Of a stretch of 10,446 nt of DNA, positions 6,850-10,446 are shown in pieces (the first letter of the stretch is position 1; every line of letters starts with the position of its first letter). A program made the translations under genes and the position numbers. The notes beneath the pieces were generated by a model. It made no database searches, was not told the DNA's origin, and saw nothing but the letters and a program-made list of their open reading frames with translations. Origin of the DNA: Alphaproteobacteria bacterium (GTDB lineage Bacteria > Pseudomonadota > Alphaproteobacteria > Rhodobacterales > Rhodobacteraceae); assembly GCA_003696705.1 (NCBI GenBank), contig RFGD01000415.1:1-10446 (forward strand). The letters run 5' to 3'.

Positions 6850-6872
6850 GTCGCTTTCGCTTGCGATGCGAC
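6850..6872. promoter_or_regulatory. Nested inverted repeat in the guaA/MttB-like divergent region
   Basis: GTCGC-TT-TCGC-TT-GCGA-T-GCGAC forms a 23-bp near-palindrome: an outer 5-bp and an inner 4-bp inverted repeat around a TT centre, asymmetric by one base. It lies 65 bp before the MttB-like ATG and 72 bp before the guaA ATG. It could be an operator for either gene or an RNA hairpin. No regulator is identified. Confidence 0.35.
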
Positions 6873-6937
6873 GCAAACCGCAGGTGCCGCAGGGCCGCAA
6901 TTGGCTATCACCGGACCAGCTTTGAAGAGGTGACATC

Positions 6938-8482
6938 ATGGCTGAAGCAACGACCAGGCGGCGCGGGCGCGGCGGCGGCGGCGCGGCGCGCCGGGCGGCC
7001 CGGACCCAGGTTCGGATCGAGACGGCGCGTTATATCGAGCGCAACATTCCGGATTTCGAGATCCTGAACGAAGAGGCGCTCGAAATCATCGAGACGAATG
7101 CCGAGACGGTCCTCGAGGAGATCGGCGTCAACTTCGTCGACAACCCGGCCGCGCTTCAGCGCTGGCGCGATGCCGGCGCCGACGTGGACGGGGAACGGGT
7201 GCGCATTCCCCGCGGTCTTGCCCGCAAGCTTTGCGCCACGGCGCCGTCGCGCTTCACGCAGCACGCCCGCAACCCCGAGCGCAATGTCGAGATCGGCGGC
7301 CGGAACCTGGTCCTGGCCCCCGTCTATGGCCCGCCCTTCGTGCGCGACCTCGAAGGGGGGCGCCGCTATGCGACGATGGAGGATTTCCGCAACTTCGTGA
7401 AGCTCGGCTACATGTCGCGCTGGGTCCATCACTCGGGCGGCACGCTTTGCGAGCCGACGGACGTGCCCGTGAACAAGCGTCATCTGGACATGCTTCTTGC
7501 CCACATGACGCTGTCGGACAAACCCTTCATGGGATCGGTGACAGAGCCGAGCCGCGCCGAGGATTCGGTCGCCATGGCAAGGCTCCTGTTCGGCGAGGAG
7601 TTCGTTGCCGAAAACGCCGTGATGACCTCGCTCATCAACATCAATTCGCCCCTGACCTTCGACAACGTGATGATGGGCGCGCTCGAGGTCTATGCCCGCG
7701 CCGGGCAGGCCTGCATCATCTCGCCCTTCATCGTCGGCGGTGCGATGGCGCCCGTTTCCGTTGCCGGGACGCTGACGCAGGTCCTGGCCGAGGTCCTGGC
7801 CGGCGTCGCCTACAGCCAGCTCGTGCGGCCGGGCGCGCCGGTCATCTTCGGCGCATTCGTCACGTCGATCGACATGAACTCGGGCGCGCCCACCTTCGGC
7901 ACGCCGGAGGCGGCGAAGATCACGCTGGGCGCGGGACAGCTGGCGCGACGGCTCGGGCTTCCCTATCGCTCGGGCGGGGCCTTCACGGGCTCGAAGCTTC
8001 CGGACGCGCAGGCGGGCTACGAAAGCGCCAACTCGCTCAACACGGCGCTTCTGGCGGGCGTCAACTTCATGCTGCACGCCTGCGGCTGGCTCGAGGGCGG
8101 GCTGGTCAGTTCCTACGAGAAGTTCGTCATGGACGCCGACCAGCTTGGCATCCTGCATTCCATGGCCGCGGGCGTGGACGTGTCCGAGAACGGCCAGGCG
8201 CTCGACGCCATCCGAGAGGTGGGGCCGGGCGGCCACTACCTTGGCTGCGCCCATACGCAGGCCAACTTCCAGGATGCGTTCTGGCGTTCCGACGTCCTCG
8301 ACTACAAGCCCTTCGAAACCTGGGCCGAAGAGGGCGGCCGCACGACCGAGGCGCTGGCGGCCGAACGTGTGAAGAAGCTTCTGGGCGACTATCAGCAGCC
8401 GGCGATCGACCCTGGCATTGCCGAGGCGCTGGCCGACTATGTGCGCCGCCGCAAGGAAGAGATGCCGGACGCCTTCGCCTGA
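6938..8482 (+). CDS. Trimethylamine methyltransferase (MttB) family protein, non-pyrrolysine
   Basis: MttB-superfamily proteins form a TIM barrel that moves a methyl group from a quaternary or tertiary amine to a corrinoid protein. Known pyrrolysine-free members act on glycine betaine, proline betaine, carnitine or gamma-butyrobetaine. The 514-residue product has the family length. It opens with a basic, glycine-rich, probably disordered head (RRRGRGGGGAARRAAR, 7-22), then the family blocks LEEIGVNFVDNP (59-70), SRWVHHSGGTLCEPTDVP (160-177), TSLININSPLTFDNVMM (230-246), IISPFIVGGAMAPVSVAGT (260-278) and PYRSGGAFTGSKLPDAQAGYES (342-363). No in-frame TAG occurs, so pyrrolysine is not used. A GAGGTG lies six bases before the ATG. 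No corrinoid protein, corrinoid reductase or second methyltransferase is adjacent, so the methyl acceptor and substrate are unknown. Confidence 0.9.
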   Translation: MAEATTRRRGRGGGGAARRAARTQVRIETARYIERNIPDFEILNEEALEIIETNAETVLEEIGVNFVDNPAALQRWRDAGADVDGERVRIPRGLARKLCATAPSRFTQHARNPERNVEIGGRNLVLAPVYGPPFVRDLEGGRRYATMEDFRNFVKLGYMSRWVHHSGGTLCEPTDVPVNKRHLDMLLAHMTLSDKPFMGSVTEPSRAEDSVAMARLLFGEEFVAENAVMTSLININSPLTFDNVMMGALEVYARAGQACIISPFIVGGAMAPVSVAGTLTQVLAEVLAGVAYSQLVRPGAPVIFGAFVTSIDMNSGAPTFGTPEAAKITLGAGQLARRLGLPYRSGGAFTGSKLPDAQAGYESANSLNTALLAGVNFMLHACGWLEGGLVSSYEKFVMDADQLGILHSMAAGVDVSENGQALDAIREVGPGGHYLGCAHTQANFQDAFWRSDVLDYKPFETWAEEGGRTTEALAAERVKKLLGDYQQPAIDPGIAEALADYVRRRKEEMPDAFA

Positions 8483-8530
8483 TGCAAGGACGGCCCGGCT
8501 TGGGCGGGCGACCCGATCCTTCGTGACCGA

Positions 8531-8555
8531 CGCCGGGCCACCAGGGGGCCCGGCG
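8531..8555. terminator. Hairpin, probable bidirectional terminator
   Basis: A perfect 9-bp stem (CGCCGGGCC / GGCCCGGCG) with a 7-nt loop lies between the convergent MttB-like and DUF6477-like genes. It is followed on the plus strand by CCTTTCGTT, a poor T-tract, and on the minus strand by TCGGTCACG. The position in a convergent gap supports termination; the tail is weak in both directions. Confidence 0.6.
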
Positions 8556-8563
8556 CCTTTCGT

Positions 8564-8860
8564 TCAGGCCGCACCGCGACGTGGCTGACGATAGAGCGTC
8601 GCCTCGGCCATGATGGCGGCCAGCACCTCGACATGGCGGGCGGGGCGATAGGTCGCCTCGCCCCGGCGCCGGGCCGCCTCGAATGCCGCCTCGCGCTCGA
8701 GAAGCGCTTCAAGCGCCTTGCCGGCGGGCAAGAGCACCCCCTTGCGTGTGAGGCGGCGCTGGTCCCGCTCTCGGCGGTAGTCGCCGATGGCGAATCGTGC
8801 CGCCCGCACAAGGAGGCGCGGCCGCTTCAGCTTCCGGATGCGCTGTTCGATCTGATCCAT
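8564..8860 (-). CDS. Small DUF6477-like protein
   Basis: This is a 98-residue basic protein of unknown function that I match to the DUF6477 family by recall of its pattern. Its features are LKRPRLLVRAARFAIGDYRRERDQRRL (about 10-36, a helix-rich basic segment), KALEALLEREAAFEAARRRGE (48-68, amphipathic helix), then YRPARHVEVLAAIMAEA (71-87). No signal peptide, membrane segment or cysteines occur. The ATG at 8860 is preceded by a GGGGGA about seven bases upstream; the reading frame continues upstream to a TTG at 8905, but without a ribosome-binding site. It is divergent from the DUF6456-type gene across 201 bp, an arrangement I believe recurs in Rhodobacterales. If the neighbour is gafA, this gene would be the small companion (Rhodobacter capsulatus rcc01866 neighbourhood, from memory). 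A role in regulation is inference. Confidence 0.8.
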   Translation of the reverse strand: MDQIEQRIRKLKRPRLLVRAARFAIGDYRRERDQRRLTRKGVLLPAGKALEALLEREAAFEAARRRGEATYRPARHVEVLAAIMAEATLYRQPRRGAA

Positions 8861-8954
8861 GGTCTTGTCCCCCGTTTGCCAACGCCGAATGTCTGGCACA
8901 GCCAAGGCGGGTGTTGCGGGTGTGACTACTCAACCGGACGGGACGCGGCCGTCT

Positions 8955-8971
8955 GTTTACCGAATGGAAAC
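8955..8971. promoter_or_regulatory. Imperfect dyad GTTTnC-N5-GnAAAC
   Basis: A 17-bp imperfect palindrome in the regulatory region between the DUF6477-like and DUF6456-type genes reads GTTTACCGAATGGAAAC. The outer GTTT/AAAC and the C/G pair at positions 6 and 12 are symmetric. Its length is in the range of dimeric helix-turn-helix operators, including LuxR-type boxes. The binding protein is unknown. Confidence 0.3.
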
Positions 8972-8995
8972 AAAGCGAAAAACCTTTCTCGAATT

Positions 8996-9010
8996 TTAAT
9001 CGCAGCGTAA
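8996..9010 (+). promoter_or_regulatory. Candidate CtrA-binding box TTAA-N7-GTAA
   Basis: The CtrA consensus of alphaproteobacteria is TTAA-N7-TTAA; this site differs at one of the eight fixed bases (TTAA at 8996-8999, GTAA at 9007-9010). It lies 51 bp before the DUF6456-type start, in the only AT-rich stretch of this intergenic region. An additional ATG at 9014 has no ribosome-binding site and would leave no room for a promoter. Binding is inferred from the motif only. Confidence 0.4.
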
Positions 9011-9061
9011 CTAATGCAACCGCAAGTTGTCGGCCGTGATCAATCGCCCTTGGAGGGTCCG

Positions 9062-10165
9062 ATGAGAACAGAGCAAGGACAGCGCCGCGCGGCCGCCGGG
9101 CTTGGCCCGTTGCCCGAAGCCATCCGTGACTACCTGACCCATGTCGAGGGTGGGACCTCGTTGCGTCAGCTCGCGGCGGCGACCGGGCGCCATCCGGCAA
9201 CGATCCTTCGCCGCGTGCGCCGCTGCGAGAGCCGGCGGGACGATCCGCTTCTCGACGGTGCGCTCGAGCGCATTGGCCGGACGATCCATCCCGACCCCTG
9301 CACCAACGATTTCAAGGAAAGGATTGCCATGATCCACGCCCGCATGACCCGGACCGAAACCGACGATGACGACGTTGTCGCGCGCGAGGCGCGCCGGATT
9401 CTCTCGCGAATGGCAGAGACGGGGGCGTTCATGGCCTGGACCAGCGACATGCCGAAGGCCGTCGTCTTTCGCACGGAACCGGGCGGCGAGCCGGTGCGCA
9501 CCGCCGTCGTGGACCGGCGCATCGCCGAAGCGCTCGTGATTCGGGAGTGGATCGAGCCGATGCGCTCGGGCAAGGTCATGGCCTATCGCCTGACTTCCGT
9601 CGGCCGGGCCGCGCTTCGGCGTCTGCAGGAAGCCGGCGACGCCGAGGACGCCTTCGCCGCACAGCATCGCGAGTGGGCCACGCGGACGGTGCCCGGGGGC
9701 GGGGGGCGCCGCAAGCGGGTGCGTTACAATGCGGCCGAGTCGCCGCTCACCATCCTTGCGCGGCTCAAGGATCGCAACGGCCGCCCCTTCCTGACCCCGG
9801 ACCTGGTCGAGGCCGGAGAGCGCCTGCGCGAAGATTTCGAGATTGCGCAGATAGGGCCGAAGATCACGCAGAACTGGGACAAGTTCCTGACCGGCGTCGA
9901 CCGTGGCCGGTCCGCGGGCCCGACGAGCCCCGCCTCGGGTCCCGCCGCCGCCCGAGAGCGCGTCCAGACCGCCCTTGCCGATCTCGGGCCGGGGCTGGCG
10001 GACATCGTCCTTCGCTGCTGCTGCTTTCTTGAAGGGATCGAGGCGACCGAGCGCCGCCTTGGCTGGTCGGCCCGCTCGGGCAAGGTGGTCTTGCGCATCG
10101 CGCTCGAGCGGCTGAAGCGCCACTACGAAGAGCGCTACGGGATCCGGCCGACGATGATCGGCTGA
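9062..10165 (+). CDS. DUF6456-type helix-turn-helix protein, candidate GafA (gene transfer agent activator)
   Basis: This is a 367-residue predicted DNA-binding regulator with three parts. Residues 20-73 form a helix-turn-helix (TSLRQLAAATGRHPATILRR) ending in RRDDPLLDGALERIG. Residues 107-190 look like a winged helix (AREARRILSRMAETGAFMAW ... VIREWIEPMRSGKVMAYRLT). A flexible basic linker GGGGRRKRVRYN (212-223) leads to the C-terminal DUF6456-like domain: ESPLTILARLKDRNGRPFLT, LREDFEIAQIGPKITQNWDKF and DIVLRCCCFLEGIEATERRL with SARSGKVVLRIALERLKRHY. The last part resembles a sigma-region helical hairpin and includes three adjacent cysteines (319-321). From memory, Rhodobacter capsulatus GafA, which activates gene transfer agent genes through RNA polymerase, has similar length and an N-terminal DNA-binding plus C-terminal sigma-like layout. 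The start at 9062 follows GGAGGG by four bases. A CtrA-like box lies upstream. The family call is firm; the GafA identity is inference. Confidence 0.82.
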   Translation: MRTEQGQRRAAAGLGPLPEAIRDYLTHVEGGTSLRQLAAATGRHPATILRRVRRCESRRDDPLLDGALERIGRTIHPDPCTNDFKERIAMIHARMTRTETDDDDVVAREARRILSRMAETGAFMAWTSDMPKAVVFRTEPGGEPVRTAVVDRRIAEALVIREWIEPMRSGKVMAYRLTSVGRAALRRLQEAGDAEDAFAAQHREWATRTVPGGGGRRKRVRYNAAESPLTILARLKDRNGRPFLTPDLVEAGERLREDFEIAQIGPKITQNWDKFLTGVDRGRSAGPTSPASGPAAARERVQTALADLGPGLADIVLRCCCFLEGIEATERRLGWSARSGKVVLRIALERLKRHYEERYGIRPTMIG

Positions 10166-10185
10166 GGGGCGCGCCCCGACAGAAG

Positions 10186-10210
10186 ACGGCCCGCCGGCGG
10201 GGCGGGCCGT
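10186..10210. terminator. Strong hairpin, probable bidirectional terminator
   Basis: A perfect 10-bp stem (ACGGCCCGCC / GGCGGGCCGT) with a 5-nt loop lies between the convergent DUF6456-type gene and the peroxiredoxin gene. The plus-strand tail is TCGCATTTGTCC, not a clean T-run. A 12-bp palindrome GGGGCGCGCCCC (10166-10177) sits directly after the upstream stop codon and may add structure. Confidence 0.7.
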
Positions 10211-10244
10211 TCGCATTTGTCCATGTCGTCAGTGTCGCCAGCGG

Positions 10245-10446
10245 TCAGGCCGCGCGGGTGTCGGCGTTGGCCTCGAGCCAGCGGAGAATGTTTTCGGGCG
10301 ACGATTCGCCATAGGGATCCTCGGCGTGGTTGTCCTCGCGGCCCGGCTCTTCGAACCACGCCTCGACGACGCCGTCGTTGACGATCGCCGCATAGCGCCA
10401 CGAGCGCATGCCGAAGCCCAGGTTGTCCTTGGCCACCAGCATGCCC
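10245..10446 (-). CDS. C-terminal fragment of a Prx5-type peroxiredoxin (partial)
   Basis: This is the last 66 residues of a thiol peroxidase whose 5' part lies beyond the right edge. The fragment has GMLVAKDNLGFGMRSWRYAA followed by IVNDGVVEAWFEEPG and DPYGESSPENILRWL. The G-x-R-S-x-R-Y/F-A-x-V-V-x-D-G-V-V segment is the hallmark of the Prx5/AhpE-like group, where the arginine helps shape the active site. These enzymes reduce hydrogen peroxide and alkyl hydroperoxides in the cytoplasm, often with glutathione or glutaredoxin. The peroxidatic cysteine is in the missing N-terminal part. The segment after FEEPG reads REDNHAEDPYG; relatives I recall have cysteine where this has histidine, which would matter if that cysteine acts in resolution. 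It is convergent with the DUF6456-type gene. Confidence 0.85.
   Translation of the reverse strand, partial: GMLVAKDNLGFGMRSWRYAAIVNDGVVEAWFEEPGREDNHAEDPYGESSPENILRWLEANADTRAA

Noticed and set aside
6908..8254. 448-codon minus-strand frame opposite the MttB-like gene
   Set aside because: Its composition is typical of an antisense shadow; the plus-strand protein has strong family motifs and a ribosome-binding site.
8894..8909. TGGCAC-containing sequence as a sigma-54 (-24/-12) promoter
   Set aside because: The -12 element lacks the required TTGC; only the GG/GC spacing fits, which is frequent in GC-rich DNA.

Overview
The window looks like chromosomal DNA from a high-GC alphaproteobacterium, most likely the Rhodobacterales/Rhodobacteraceae. 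This rests on strong GC bias in codon third positions, on families I recognise from that order (a DUF6477-like small protein divergent from a DUF6456-type helix-turn-helix protein, a lone MttB-like methyltransferase, a short FadL-like porin), and on TTGAC-type -35 boxes with weak -10 boxes. I see no insertion sequence, integrase, tRNA, rRNA, CRISPR array or prophage gene. All of this is by eye; no search was run.

Layout: (1) 1-1955, minus strand: a run of an uncharacterised P-loop ATPase, then metA (homoserine O-acyltransferase, predicted acetyl-CoA type), then the 5' end of a membrane-anchored protein, probably an alpha/beta hydrolase, whose start overlaps the metA stop. (2) 2033-3273, minus: a FadL/OmpP1-like outer-membrane porin with a signal peptide, its own terminator, and a promoter carrying CGTCA/TGACG inverted repeats. 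(3) 3333-4208, minus: an EamA-type DMT transporter, divergent from (4) 4375-5184, plus: an FkbM-like methyltransferase. (5) 5215-6777, minus: guaA (GMP synthase), convergent with the FkbM gene and divergent from (6) 6938-8482, plus: a non-pyrrolysine MttB-family methyltransferase with no corrinoid partner nearby. (7) A 9-bp-stem hairpin separates it from a small DUF6477-like gene (8564-8860, minus). That gene is divergent, across a 201-bp AT-richer regulatory region, from (8) 9062-10165, plus: a three-part DNA-binding protein of the DUF6456 type. (9) After a 10-bp-stem terminator, the 3' end of a Prx5-type peroxiredoxin runs off the right edge on the minus strand.

Most genes are housekeeping or common accessory metabolism (methionine, GMP, hydrophobic solute uptake, redox defence). 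The most interesting locus is the DUF6477/DUF6456 divergent pair. It resembles the genes I recall around gafA, the direct activator of the Rhodobacter gene transfer agent, and its intergenic region holds a near-consensus CtrA box. The second is the P-loop ATPase placed directly upstream of metA in one apparent operon.
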